A DNA stretch of 64,000 nucleotides from VRUE01 sp963704505 (GTDB lineage Bacteria; Actinomycetota; Thermoleophilia; Solirubrobacterales; 70-9): contig OY969912.1 of NCBI GenBank assembly GCA_963704505.1, forward strand, positions 930,001 to 994,000. The letters run 5' to 3'. The translations under genes and the position numbers were made by a program. Of the stretch, positions 52,451 through 62,340 are shown piece by piece. Under the pieces are notes generated by a model. The model was not told the DNA's origin. It saw nothing but the letters and a program-made list of their open reading frames with translations, and searched no databases. Every line of letters starts with the position of its first letter. Within the stretch, counting starts at the first letter, position 1.

Positions 52451-55400
52451 ATGAACCGCCTGCCGCACCCAAAAGAGGGACCGACCGATAAAGCTGAAGT
52501 CACGCCGTGGAAAACGAGGTCACCCTTGCGAGTTGTCCTGGCGACCGCGGCGGTCCTAGCATGCGCCTTGCTGTGCACGGCCTCGGCGTCGGCCTCGCAA
52601 TACCTCACGAGCCATGGCGGTCCGGTTGAGACTGAACCTCACGTCTTTCAAATCTACTGGGGCCATGGCTGGCTCGAAGGCGCCGGCGTCGGCGCCCGCG
52701 CGGAAGCCGAAACGCTGTTCAGCGACATTCCGGGATCCGCCTGGCAAGGAATCCTCACGCAGTATTCCGGACCCACAAGTTCTGGAATCAGATTCATCTC
52801 GGGCCAGCCGGTAATCGCACATCCCTACATCGATGCCGGGCCCGAACCCACGGGCATCACTGAAACGCAGAGACTGGAAGAGATCCAGCGCGCGATTACC
52901 GCGGCAAACCAGCTTGGATACGGTTGGCCGTCCCTACAAGAAGCAGAATCGAATATCAACGATCAATTCATTCTCTTTACGACTCCTGCGGCGAGCTATT
53001 CTCCATCGCCGTCGTGGTGCGGAGTCCATTTCGACCATTTCTCACAAAACCCAAAAGGCCCGGGATATACCTATTCGTCGGTACGCTGGGATCCCTCGGC
53101 CTGCTCGATTACAGTCACTGCAGCTCATGAGTACGCGGAGACCGTCACCGATCCGACCGTCAACGCATGGCAGCAGTGGGGTACAGGGATCAACGAGATC
53201 GCGGATGTATGTGGCGACGGAGCCCGAGGAATGTTGCCTGGAGGAATCGAAGTGCCAGCCCTTCGCGATAACGCCGTCCCAGGTCCGTTTGGCGAAGGTG
53301 ACTGCACAAATGCACATCTGAATCCTCCCCAGGAACCACCGGAAGCCGTAACGGAAGCGGCCGCCGAAATCAAACCGACCGAAGCAACTCTGCGTGGAAA
53401 CATCCTCGAACGCCATTTCGTCCGCAATGCGATGTACTTCGAATGGGGCGAAACCGCTGCATACGGACACCGCGCTTCGATCACCCCCATAAAAAATCCA
53501 CAACATGCCCTGATCACCGGCCTATCTCCCCACACTTCCTATCATTATCGGATTGTCCTCGAAATGGAAGAAAGAAGTACCAAGCTGTTCGGCAGCGACA
53601 AGAGCTTCACCACCGCTTACCTGCCGCCGACGGTCATAACGGAACCTGCGAGTCCGGTAGTGCGAGGCAAGGCGACTTTGCGTGGGACGGTAAATCCGCA
53701 TGAAAGCGAAACCACTTACCAGTTTGAATATGGGGAAACGACCAGCTATGGAAGCGTGGTTCCGATCCCTGCGCAGGCTATCGGTAGCGGGAGCTCGAAC
53801 GTGGCGGTGAGCCAGACCATAAAGGGACTGGAACCGGCGAAGACCTTCCACTACCGGCTGAAGGCGACGAACAAAGAAGGCGCCACGAGCTATGGGGAAG
53901 ACGACTCCTTCTCTACGCCGAAAGCAAGCTTCGATCCGCATTGGCAGATCGAAGGCGTTCCGCTAGCTGGACTCGGCATCTGGCCGCACTTTGAATCCCA
54001 TGGGCAGTTCACCATCGAATCCACGAAATCGGGTTCGCCGCTGAGGGTCAGCTGCAATTCAACCGGGTCCGGGATCCTTGGGATCGAAGAGACGGTTGCG
54101 CTGACTGGATGCTCGGTCACGCTCAACGGAGCGGCGACCAAATGCACCGTCGCAAACACCCAGTACGAACTGGATGGCGGCTTTCGAAATGAACTGGCCG
54201 TGCTTGCTACGTTCCATTTTGAAGGGGGAACCTGTGTCCTCCCGGAAACGATGCAGCTGAAGGGAGAAGGGGTTAGCTTTCACGTGAGGTCGGAATCTGA
54301 AGCAAAGCGCCCGGCGCTCAGCATCACTTCGGGCGGGCTCGTGCTGGGAGTTGCCGCGGCAACGGTGTCCGAAAATGCCGGATGGTCGTTGACAGCCCCC
54401 GCGGCGTATGCCGGTAAACGGTTTGGCTACACCCGCCTGGCATGGCGCATCGCCGGCGCTGGCGTCTCAGGCGAAGAAAGTCTGGCATCAACTGGAGCAC
54501 TGACGCTCGCCGTGACTGGAGCTACCAAAGTGACGTTTGAATGCGCTGAGGTTGGCAAAGGCGGGGTGTCGGCTGGAGTTGCGCTGACTATCAATGAGAC
54601 ATACAGCTGCGCGAGTAGTGAACTACCGAGTTGTAAATTCGTCAGCTTTCCGACCTCGCTGTCAGGCACCGGAGCCGCAGTGTCGTTTCGGGAAAACCTG
54701 TTCGTTCTGGAAACGACGGGTGGCAGCTGTTCCTGGTATCCCCGTACCGTATTTACAATGGGGGAGGTCAATCTGACGAACCCGGCTGGCGAATCCCAGA
54801 AACAGTCCGTGGGTCTGTCTGGTACCGGGACCTTCGGGGGCAATCTGGTGACGCTGTCCGGAACGACGACTCGTGAAATGACGGGAAGTCATTCGGCGCA
54901 GGTCTGGGGGTTCAATTCCAAGTCTCTGTATCAAGCGCAGGTCACCGAAAACATCATGAGCAACCCCGACGGCTCCGTGATCGACTCGGCCGGCAATCTC
55001 TGGATCACGGATTACACGAGGCTGCTCGAGTACAGCCCCGCCGGCCTCTACCTCGGGAAAATCGCACCAACCGGCGAACACGCGTTGTCGAGCCTCAAGG
55101 ACGTGGCGATCGATTCCAGTGGCAACTTCTGGCTTACCGAAAGCGGTCACACCCGGGTCGTCGAGCTCAACTCCAAAGGCGAATGGATCCGGAATGTCGG
55201 CGGAGCAAGCGGAACTGAAGGCGGGTTTAACTCGATCCGCTCGATCGACATCGACAAAAGCGGCAACCTCTGGGTCACCTCAAGCGGCAAATACGCCGTC
55301 CAGAAATTCAACTCCAAAGGTGAATTCGTCAAAGTGATCAGCCTCAGCGCCTCCGAAGGTGGCGTGGTGGGCGAACCGACGGGAATCGATGTCGCCCCGA

Positions 55401-55753
55401 ACGGGAACGTCTGGGTCGCAGCCGACAGTCCGGATCGGATTGTCAAATTCAACGAAGCCGGCGAATACCTCGCCTCCTACGGATCTGAAGGGTCCGGAAC
55501 CGGCCAGCTGAACAATCCCGGCGCAATCGTGGTCGACTCCGCCCAGCACGTTTGGGTCTGCGACGCCACCAACGGTCGTATCGAGGAGTTCACCGAAGAA
55601 GGCGGATATCTCACCGCCATTGGTTCCTTTGGGTCCGGCGTCGGTCAGTTCAAGATGTCTCCCCTTCAAGGAGGCATCTCGATCGACTCCTTCGGAAACC
55701 TTTGGGTCTCAGACATGACCAACCTGCGCGTTCAGGAGTGGTCGACTACCTGA
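52451..55753 (+). CDS. Large secreted multidomain protein: HExxE domain, two Fn3-like domains, beta modules, NHL propeller
   Basis: 1100 residues from ATG 52451 behind AAGGGGAG; the frame is open upstream but without support. Signal segment VVLATAAVLACALLCTASASASQ. The first domain (about 50-290) begins YLTSHGGPVETEPHVFQIYWG and contains ITVTAAHEYAETVTDPTVNAWQQWGTGINEIADVCGDGA; HEYAE with the downstream EIADVC looks like a metal-binding zincin-type site (HExxE), but I cannot name the family with certainty. Next come two Fn3-like domains (RGNILERHFVRNAMYFEWG; RGTVNPHESETTYQFEYG, about 310-480), then beta modules with SLSGTGAAVSFRENLFVLE and LSGTTTREM, and from about 835 an NHL propeller (SIDIDKSGNLWVTSSGKYAVQKFNSKGEF, GIDVAPNGNVWVAADSPDRIVKF). 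The C-terminal half is paralogous to the next gene. Likely an exported surface protein, possibly proteolytic. Confidence 0.85.
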   Translation: MNRLPHPKEGPTDKAEVTPWKTRSPLRVVLATAAVLACALLCTASASASQYLTSHGGPVETEPHVFQIYWGHGWLEGAGVGARAEAETLFSDIPGSAWQGILTQYSGPTSSGIRFISGQPVIAHPYIDAGPEPTGITETQRLEEIQRAITAANQLGYGWPSLQEAESNINDQFILFTTPAASYSPSPSWCGVHFDHFSQNPKGPGYTYSSVRWDPSACSITVTAAHEYAETVTDPTVNAWQQWGTGINEIADVCGDGARGMLPGGIEVPALRDNAVPGPFGEGDCTNAHLNPPQEPPEAVTEAAAEIKPTEATLRGNILERHFVRNAMYFEWGETAAYGHRASITPIKNPQHALITGLSPHTSYHYRIVLEMEERSTKLFGSDKSFTTAYLPPTVITEPASPVVRGKATLRGTVNPHESETTYQFEYGETTSYGSVVPIPAQAIGSGSSNVAVSQTIKGLEPAKTFHYRLKATNKEGATSYGEDDSFSTPKASFDPHWQIEGVPLAGLGIWPHFESHGQFTIESTKSGSPLRVSCNSTGSGILGIEETVALTGCSVTLNGAATKCTVANTQYELDGGFRNELAVLATFHFEGGTCVLPETMQLKGEGVSFHVRSESEAKRPALSITSGGLVLGVAAATVSENAGWSLTAPAAYAGKRFGYTRLAWRIAGAGVSGEESLASTGALTLAVTGATKVTFECAEVGKGGVSAGVALTINETYSCASSELPSCKFVSFPTSLSGTGAAVSFRENLFVLETTGGSCSWYPRTVFTMGEVNLTNPAGESQKQSVGLSGTGTFGGNLVTLSGTTTREMTGSHSAQVWGFNSKSLYQAQVTENIMSNPDGSVIDSAGNLWITDYTRLLEYSPAGLYLGKIAPTGEHALSSLKDVAIDSSGNFWLTESGHTRVVELNSKGEWIRNVGGASGTEGGFNSIRSIDIDKSGNLWVTSSGKYAVQKFNSKGEFVKVISLSASEGGVVGEPTGIDVAPNGNVWVAADSPDRIVKFNEAGEYLASYGSEGSGTGQLNNPGAIVVDSAQHVWVCDATNGRIEEFTEEGGYLTAIGSFGSGVGQFKMSPLQGGISIDSFGNLWVSDMTNLRVQEWSTT

Positions 55754-55775
55754 GCCAGCCGCAGTTCTGCTGGCT
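55753..55775 (+). terminator. Terminator hairpin after the large NHL gene
   Basis: AGCCAGC (55753-55759) and GCTGGCT (55769-55775) form a perfect 7-bp stem with a 9-base loop, starting at the stop codon and followed by GTTCTCTC. Confidence 0.65.
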
Positions 55776-56193
55776 GTTCTCTCAGTCACGAACCTGTTCG
55801 TGCACCCAGAACCACGACAACTCCGGAGCGACGGAATACAGGTCCCGTTAATACCGTCAACGCAGACTGCCCCGCTGTAGAGCGAGTGTGGAAACGCTCG
55901 GCCGTCCTTCCCTCGGGGATGCCTCACATGCCTCGCCGACTTCTTGGCGCACCGCCTGTGCATGTCTTCCGGATCCGAGGAGACTGAGATGGCGCGTGGT
56001 TGTGAATTCCCCACGCAGCCGCCAGCTCGCTAGACCACCGTGACGGGATGGCACGGCTCTCACCTTGGCGCGGTGAGAAGTGGATCCAATGCCATATTGC
56101 AATGGCAAACCGCGCTCGTCGGCTGAGAGGTTGCCTGTGCCTCGACAACATCCCCTATTCATGCTCGGTAGGAGGCACCGGGAGGAGGGCAAG
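55776..56193. other. Intergenic region with two inverted repeats
   Basis: No gene. TCTCACC-N7-GGTGAGA (56058-56078) and TGCCAT-N6-ATGGCA (56090-56107) lie 90-140 bp before the next start and could be regulator sites; GGAGGAGGGCAAG precedes that start. Both assignments rest on symmetry only. Confidence 0.4.
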
Positions 56194-57615
56194 ATGAGTA
56201 TCAACAGAAAGCTGGCCAGACTTGGCCTGCTGTTCGCGGCCGTGCTAGTCACCACTGCATTGTCGGTGTCATCGGCAGTGGCCAAAACGTCCGCATGGCA
56301 TGTCAACGGTTCCGAATGGTCGTCATCATCTGTATTTAGCGCGACAAAACTCACGATGACAGTCACGATAGGTGGCGTTGCCTGGCAATGCACTGGGAGC
56401 GGATACGAAGACAAAATCTTCGAAAAAACCAAGATCTCAATGCGCGATCCCTATGTCTGCACAAATTCGTCAAGGCCTGAATGTGAACTGAAAGGGACAA
56501 CGAAACTCGAAGGCACCGGGGCGTCGGCGAACTTCCTGGAAAATAAATTCATTCTCGAACGGGTGAAAACCTGTAGCTGGGAACCGGTAACCACCATGAC
56601 GATGGGTCCAGTTACCTTCACAAACCCGGCCTCTGAATCCACTCTACAAGCTGTCACCTGGACTGCGTCCGGCACCTATGGACCGTATGCGGTAAGCATT
56701 TCCGGTTCCTCGACTCGGGAACTGGGGGGGGCACCCTCTTGGGGCTACAACTCCGTCAACACCTACCAGACGTCGTTCGGCAGCTCAGGGGCCGGCAACG
56801 GCCAGTTCAATCACCCGGCCGGCTCGGCGATTGATTCCGGCGGCCACCTCTGGGTTGCGGATAAGCAAAACGCCCGTGTCGAGGAGTTCAACTCGAGCGG
56901 AGAATACCTCGGCCAGATTCCCGCGGCCGGCCAAAAAGGGGTCAGTGAACCGGTTGATGTGGCGATCGATTCAAAAGGCAACTTCTGGGTCGTCGACGCG
57001 GGACTCTGCAATATCAAGGAGTACAACGCAAAAGGCGAATGGATCCGCAACGTTGGAAAATGCGGTGGATCGACGGAAGGCACGTTCCTCACCCCGCGAG
57101 CGATCGACATCGACAAATCGGGCAATGCCTGGGTGACGAGCAGCGGTAAATACGCCGTTCAGGTGTTCAACGAAAACGGCGAATTCGTCAAAGTGGTCAG
57201 CCTGCGCGCATCAGATGGCGGGGTTGTCGGCTTCCCCTACGGCATCGATGTCGCCCCCAACGGCAATGTCTGGGTGTCTGACCAGAACCCAGATCGAATC
57301 ATCAAGTTCAACGAAGCGGGTGAATACCTGGCCTCCTTTGGCTCGGAAGGCTCGGGCGCCGGCAAACTCAATAACCCCGGTGCGGTCGTCGTCGACTCTG
57401 GCCAGCATGTCTGGGTCCAGGATTCCGGGAATAACCGCATCGAGGAGTTTGAAGAAGAAGGCGGTTACCTGAACGCCTTTGGCTCGGCTGGTAAAGAAGC
57501 GGGCCAGTTCAGCTTCAATGCGGGGACCGCGGGCGGGCTCACGCTCGACTCGCTTGGGAACCTCTGGGTCTCCGACTACGGCAACAACCGGGTCCAGGAG
57601 TGGTCGACTAACTGA
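56194..57615 (+). CDS. Secreted NHL-repeat protein
   Basis: 473 residues from ATG 56194 behind GGAGGAGGGCAAG; the longer open frame to 56080 is unsupported. Signal peptide LGLLFAAVLVTTALSVSSAVA. A beta module (about 30-180) contains CELKGTTKLEGTGASANFLENKFILERVKTCSWEP and TFTNPASESTLQAVTW, alignable with the module before the propeller of the preceding gene (SLSGTGAAVSFRENLFVLE, CSWYP, NLTNPAGESQ). From about 190 an NHL propeller of six blades follows (SAIDSGGHLWVADKQNARVEEFNSSGEYL, DVAIDSKGNFWVVDAGLCNIKEYNAKGEW, AIDIDKSGNAWVTSSGKYAVQVFNENGEF and so on), nearly the same as its neighbour's. It thus corresponds to the neighbour without the HExxE and Fn3 parts. Each has its own terminator. Confidence 0.88.
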   Translation: MSINRKLARLGLLFAAVLVTTALSVSSAVAKTSAWHVNGSEWSSSSVFSATKLTMTVTIGGVAWQCTGSGYEDKIFEKTKISMRDPYVCTNSSRPECELKGTTKLEGTGASANFLENKFILERVKTCSWEPVTTMTMGPVTFTNPASESTLQAVTWTASGTYGPYAVSISGSSTRELGGAPSWGYNSVNTYQTSFGSSGAGNGQFNHPAGSAIDSGGHLWVADKQNARVEEFNSSGEYLGQIPAAGQKGVSEPVDVAIDSKGNFWVVDAGLCNIKEYNAKGEWIRNVGKCGGSTEGTFLTPRAIDIDKSGNAWVTSSGKYAVQVFNENGEFVKVVSLRASDGGVVGFPYGIDVAPNGNVWVSDQNPDRIIKFNEAGEYLASFGSEGSGAGKLNNPGAVVVDSGQHVWVQDSGNNRIEEFEEEGGYLNAFGSAGKEAGQFSFNAGTAGGLTLDSLGNLWVSDYGNNRVQEWSTN

Positions 57616-57639
57616 ACACGGCGCAGTTCTGCTGGACCC

Positions 57640-57679
57640 TCAGCCCTCCCTTGGCGTGTTTAAGCCAGGGGAGGGCTGA
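57640..57679 (+). terminator. Strong terminator hairpin
   Basis: TCAGCCCTCCC (57640-57650) pairs perfectly with GGGAGGGCTGA (57669-57679); the stem extends inward through TTGGC/GCCAG, and TTTGTCT follows. It ends the NHL gene transcript. Confidence 0.88.
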
Positions 57680-58004
57680 TTTGTCTCGGAGGCCAGGTCT
57701 CGCGGTCCATTCCCGCTCGAGCGTGAGAACGATCCTCGCCCTTCGGGGGAGTCGGGCTGTCGGAGGTTCCCGTTCTGGGGAGCCGATCCTCTCCTTGTCC
57801 TAGAAGCAATCTATCGCGCGAGGTAAGAGGCTGTCTGCCAAGATCAGCGTTTGTTGACAAAAGCCGGATTTTCTGGCAAGTTTCCCCTTGGTGCCAGGGA
57901 GGCATCGCGCCGGAGGACGAGTGCGTCTGATTTAGCGCAATCGACTGCATCGCAGGGGGCCAACCGCCACCGCCGGTGATTGAGAGCGACCTCGGAGGAA
58001 TCGA
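57680..58004 (+). other. Upstream region of second collagen-like gene
   Basis: No gene. A TTGACA at 57854-57859 is a candidate -35 box, but the -10 position (around 57877) is weak. CGGAGGAATCG precedes the ATG at 58005. Confidence 0.4.
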
Positions 58005-58694
58005 ATGCTGAGAAGGATCCAGGACCGGCTCGGGACGGCGGGGCTGATTGTCTCCGTCTGCGCTGTGGTGCTCGCGATCGGCGGAACTGCCCTCGCCGCT
58101 TCGGGCGCGCTGACCGGCAAGCAGAAAAAGGAAGTCGAAAAGATCGCCAAGAAGTTTCAGGGCACCGGACCCCAGGGGGCCAAGGGCGATCCCGGAGCGA
58201 AGGGCGACCCGGGTCCCAAGGGCGAGCCGGGCACGCCGGGTCAGCCCGGGGAACCGGGCCCTCTCCTTGATCAGCTCCCGCAGGGCAAGACGCTGACCGG
58301 CAGCTGGGGTGTCGGTGGTGGCTTCAACGAAACCGAAACTTGGGGCGCCGCGACGGTCTCCTTCCAGTTCCCGCTCGCGTCCCCGCCGACCCTCGTCTAC
58401 GTCTTCAAGACGTCCCCGGGCGGCGGCATCGCCGGCTTTTCCTCCAGCAGCGGACCGCTGCAGAAAGGACAAGTCGAAGCGCTCTGTCCGGGCAGCGCCG
58501 CGGCTCCCAAAGCAGCTTCGGGAACCCTGTGCATGTACACCGCCGAAGAAACCCTGCAGGGTCCCGGCGAACCCCCGTTTAGCACCGGCCAGGCCGGCAG
58601 CGTCGACGTACCGAGCAAGTTCGGCGCCAACGTGATGTTCGTCTTCAGAGAACAGGGCACCGCGGTCGGCTCCTGGGCTGTTACAGCCGGCTAG
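58005..58694 (+). CDS. Secreted short collagen-like protein
   Basis: 229 residues behind CGGAGGAATCG. Like its paralogue at 20.1 kb it has a basic start (MLRRIQDRLGTAG), a hydrophobic segment LIVSVCAVVLAIGGTALAASG, the motif LTGKQKKEVEKIAKKFQG, then Gly-X-Y triplets (about residues 50-85; GPQGAKGDPGAKGDP, GPKGEPGTPGQPGEPGP), Pro- and Lys-rich here rather than TNG-rich. The C-terminal domain has TLTGSWGVGGGFNETETW, VSFQFPLASPPTLVYVF, ALCPGSAAAPKAASGTLCMY and FVFREQGTAVGSWAVTAG; its two cysteines and terminal GSWAV are shared with the paralogue. It again precedes a hairpin and a family A gene, so the association looks functional. Surface or extracellular location is inferred. Confidence 0.87.
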   Translation: MLRRIQDRLGTAGLIVSVCAVVLAIGGTALAASGALTGKQKKEVEKIAKKFQGTGPQGAKGDPGAKGDPGPKGEPGTPGQPGEPGPLLDQLPQGKTLTGSWGVGGGFNETETWGAATVSFQFPLASPPTLVYVFKTSPGGGIAGFSSSSGPLQKGQVEALCPGSAAAPKAASGTLCMYTAEETLQGPGEPPFSTGQAGSVDVPSKFGANVMFVFREQGTAVGSWAVTAG

Positions 58695-58745
58695 CTGCAG
58701 ACCCGGACGCAGGCGATGAGCGCAGGCCGAGAGGAGGGGGGACCG

Positions 58746-61700
58746 ATGAACGGCCCCGTTCGGCGGTCTGCTCGGAAGAGGATCGGGGCAGCGCCCCGAT
58801 CCTCTTCGCCGGCGGTCGCGATGCGGGCCACGACCGCGCTCGCCGGGCTCGCCCTGTTGGTCGCGATGGCGCTCGTGGTCGTCTCCGAAGCCCAGGCCGC
58901 GCCGGTTCGCGTCTTTGACCCGGGACTCTCCCTGCGCGGAAACTGTTCGGTCTCGGAAGCCGATCCGCTACCCGACCCTGGCTGCCCCGGGGGGGTTCAT
59001 CCCCCCAAACCTCTCTTCAACGTGTGCGGCGTGGCCACCGACAGCTATGGAAATACATACGTGGCCAGCTCGACCGTGGGCAACGGAGAAGCCGGCCGAA
59101 AAGGACGCATCGATGTCTTTAGCCCAGAGGGCAAATATCTAACCGAGATAAAAGAGGACTTCAGGCCCTGTGATCTGGCCGTTGACTCCAAAGGCAACCT
59201 CTTCGTCCTCGAGCATGCCACGCATGAACTGGAACCCGGAACCGTAACCGAGAGGGTTCTCCTATTTAGACCCTCGACCTTCCCACCACAGATCGGAATT
59301 ACGTATCCCGCACAGACAGAAGCAACGATTGTCTATCAGGACCCATACTCACGGCCGGTCGCAATCGCTGTAGATCCCTCAAACGATCATCTCTACATCC
59401 GCACGGAATTCAATGGAATCGAGGAGTACGACTCTGCTTCGATCAACGAACCGGGGAAAGCCTGGACGCCGTTGCGAGAGGGGATCGGAGCCGGCCTGGC
59501 AGGCGTCATCCTGCAGGGCGGCTTTGACATTTCGGGCAGCAATCAGGAGATCTACAGTCCCGGCGTCCAGGAAGCTGGTGGTCCCGAAGAAGTCTTTGTC
59601 TTCAACAGCGCGACCGACGAACCGCTCTGCAGCACCGACGGAAGCGAAACCGCTGCCGGCAAATTCAGCTTCATCAACGGCAATGCGGCAATCGCAATCG
59701 ATCAGTCCGACGGAAGCTTCTACGTCGACGATACGCACGTCAACAAGACGATTGACCATTTCAGCGCGGACTGCAAATTCCTCGGCCAGCTCCCCAGTCA
59801 TCCGCCGGAGTTCCAGCAGCCGGACTTTCGGGCCGGGCTCGCTGTAAACGCCCCCTGCCTTGACAGCGCTGATTTGTCATGTGATCTCGGCGGCTATCAC
59901 AGCCCGAGCGAAGCCGAAGACGGCGTCTACGTTGGCTCTGGCGAATCAGAAGGCGACTCGCATCTCCTCGCGTTTCCAATCAGGGAACCAGGGCCCCCTG
60001 AGGTGGAGGACCAGATGGCCGGTGAAATCAGCGACACCGAAGCCAGGTTGAGCGCCTCGGTCAATCCGCATGCTGTCCAAACGCACTACCACTTTGAGCT
60101 TATTAGCCAGAGTGACTACGGAGCCGATGGTGGGTCATTTGGCAGCGGAACAAGAAGCCTTCCTGTCCCAGACGCCGTGGCAGGCGCAGGCGCATCTTTG
60201 GTCTCGGTGGCTCAGCCGGCCACGAATCTCACTCCGGGCACGACCTACTACTTTCGGCTGGTCGCGAGCAATTGCGGTGAACTGAATGCGACAGAAGGCG
60301 AATGCCTGACGCAGGGAGAAGGCCTTGCCGGGGGAGAAGGCAGCTATGAGACCTTCACCACCTATCTCTCCTCAAACCGGGGGCTACCGGATGATCGCGG
60401 TTACGAGCTGGTCACGCCTCCGGAGACGGGGGGCTACGTTCCAACCATGAACGAACTGGGCTTTACCAGTATTGCCTCCAGTGCTGCGTTCTCGACTGAT
60501 TTTGCCTCCCCCGGAGGATCGGGACTCCTCTTTGGCATTGAGGGAGGATCCCTGCCAAACCTTGCAGGTGGAGGCTTCCACGACACATATGAAGCGCATC
60601 GTGAAGCGATCGGTGGATACGGACGCTGGGAGACCGAATTCAACGGGATCAGCGGGGAACGGGTACGTGAACCGACGCCAAATGGTTTCTCCCCTGACCA
60701 TCGAGTGTCGTTTTGGGCGGTTGTAGAAGGGGCGATTGCCGAACAGGGCAACTACGTCCGTCGCGGCGGTGTGATCCTAGATCCTAAATGTGCTCCAGAA
60801 CCATCCGGGGACCTGGAATTCATCGGCTGTGGCAGCCTCGGGATCGACCCCTACGCGAGCGGAGGGTGGATCTCCTCCGGCGGCGGGCATGTGATCTTCT
60901 CGACCTTGAATCAGGTGGGTAGGAGCGCTCAGAAGTTGGAGCCGCAGGCCGCGCCCGCGGGAACGGGTGCGGTCTATGACCGCACCCCGGATGGCATCAC
61001 CCACGTCCTATCTCTGAAACCGGACGGTGGGTCCTTTGGCGATGGCGAAGCTGCCGCCTATCTGGGCGCGTCGGCGGACGGCACGGCCGTTGCCTTCGAA
61101 GTCGGGAAAACTCTCTACGTCCATCTCGACGACGAAAAGACCGTCGAGGTCGCAAAAGATGGTCCGAGGTTCGGTGGCCTCTCCGCACACGGCGATCAGA
61201 TTGCCTACCTGCGGCCGAATACCTCCGAACCGACGTTTGAAGGCACGCTCATCCCTCAGGGCGAAATCTTCGTTTGCAAGGTGCGCCTGGGTTCGTGTGG
61301 CTCGCCTGGCGCTCAGGTCGGCACGGGATCGAAATCGGTTCTGATCAATGTCTCGGCTGACGGCTCGCGCATTTACTTCTCGGAAGGAACGGATCTCTTC
61401 GTCTGGGAAGAATCTGGCACGCATCTGATCGCGCACCTCGATTCGGCTGACGTCGTTGGACATCAGGGGCACGGGGAACGGCTGGCTGGAGGTCTTGGGC
61501 TTTGGGTTCCCTACGCGGTCGCCCCGAATCCCGAACCCTGGCAGGGGCCGGCGAGCGATCCTTCGCGCACCACCGCCGACGGCTCGGTCTTCGTCTTCGA
61601 GTCTCGTGCCAACCTCACCGGCTATGACTCCGATGGGCACTCGGAGATCTATCGCTATGACGCGCCGGGAGAAGACCTGTCTTGCCTTTCCTGCAATCCG

Positions 61701-62340
61701 ACCGGGGAGGAGGCGGACTCAGATGCCCAGCTCAAGTCAGACCCGCCGGCGCAGTTCGTCTCACTGCCGCCGGTCAACACGCTCTCGATCATCGCCAACG
61801 TCTCCGCCAACGGCAAGAGGGTGTTCTTTCAGAGCTCCGAACGCCTCGTGCTCGGCGACACCGACGGCAAGCTCGACGTCTATGAGTGGGTGGGCACGGG
61901 AGAGGGCGAGCTGCACGCGCGTGGGTGGCTGCGTCAGCCTGATCTCCGGCGGGCATAGCGCGTCTGATGACTATCTCTACGCGATGACGCCAAACGGCAG
62001 TGACGTTTTCTTCGAGACCGGAGATCAATTGGTTGGGCGAGACGCCGAAGCCGCCCCTTCGATCTATGACGCCCGAGAAGGCGGAGGGGAAGCGCCCGAA
62101 GCGGCGCCGTCCCTTCCCTGCCAGGGGGAAGCCTGCCAGCCCCTGAGTGTCTTGGCGCCTCAGGTTTCGCCGGCGAGCTCGACCTTCGAAGGGCCCGGGA
62201 ACAAGGCGAAGGGCCGACGTTGTCGGGCTCACAAGCACAAGGCCCGTAGGCAGGGAAATTGTGCCGCCAAGCACTCCCAAAAGCACCACGGGCACAAGAG
62301 CCACGGCCGAACCCACTCAAAACAGAGGTCGAGACGATGA
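58746..62340 (+). pseudogene. Secreted propeller protein A6, interrupted near its 3' end by a +1 frameshift
   Basis: ATG 58746 follows GAGAGGAGGGGGGACCG; ATG 58821, just before the signal peptide (MRATTALAGLALLVAMALVV), is the alternative. The first frame stops at 61958; the last 143 or so codons continue in another frame to 62340, where the stop overlaps the next ATG. Restoring the frame by removing one G at 61908 (GGGCGAGCTGC to GGGCAGCTGC) gives the family module VYEWVGTGEGSCTRVGGCVSLISGG, FFETGDQLVGRDAEA and IYDAREGGGEA with its basic tail. Before that: NHL-like blades (NVCGVATDSYGNTYVASS, CDLAVDSKGNLFVLEHATHE), an Fn3-like domain (SASVNPHAVQTHYHFELI) near 430-540, PD40-like strands (LGASADGTAVAFEV, VSADGSRIYFSEGTDLFVWE) and CLSCNPTGEEAD. 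Full read-through length would be about 1197 residues. May be real inactivation, phase variation or sequencing error. Confidence 0.85.
58775..58807 (+). terminator. Strong hairpin between (or within the start of) collagen-like and A6 genes
   Basis: GAAGAGGATCGGGGC (58775-58789) and GCCCCGATCCTCTTC (58793-58807) form a perfect 15-bp stem with loop AGC. It lies 80 bp after the collagen-like stop and about 30 bp inside the A6 frame if the well-supported ATG 58746 is used. No T-run. It occupies the same place as the hairpin at 20931-20970. Confidence 0.75.
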
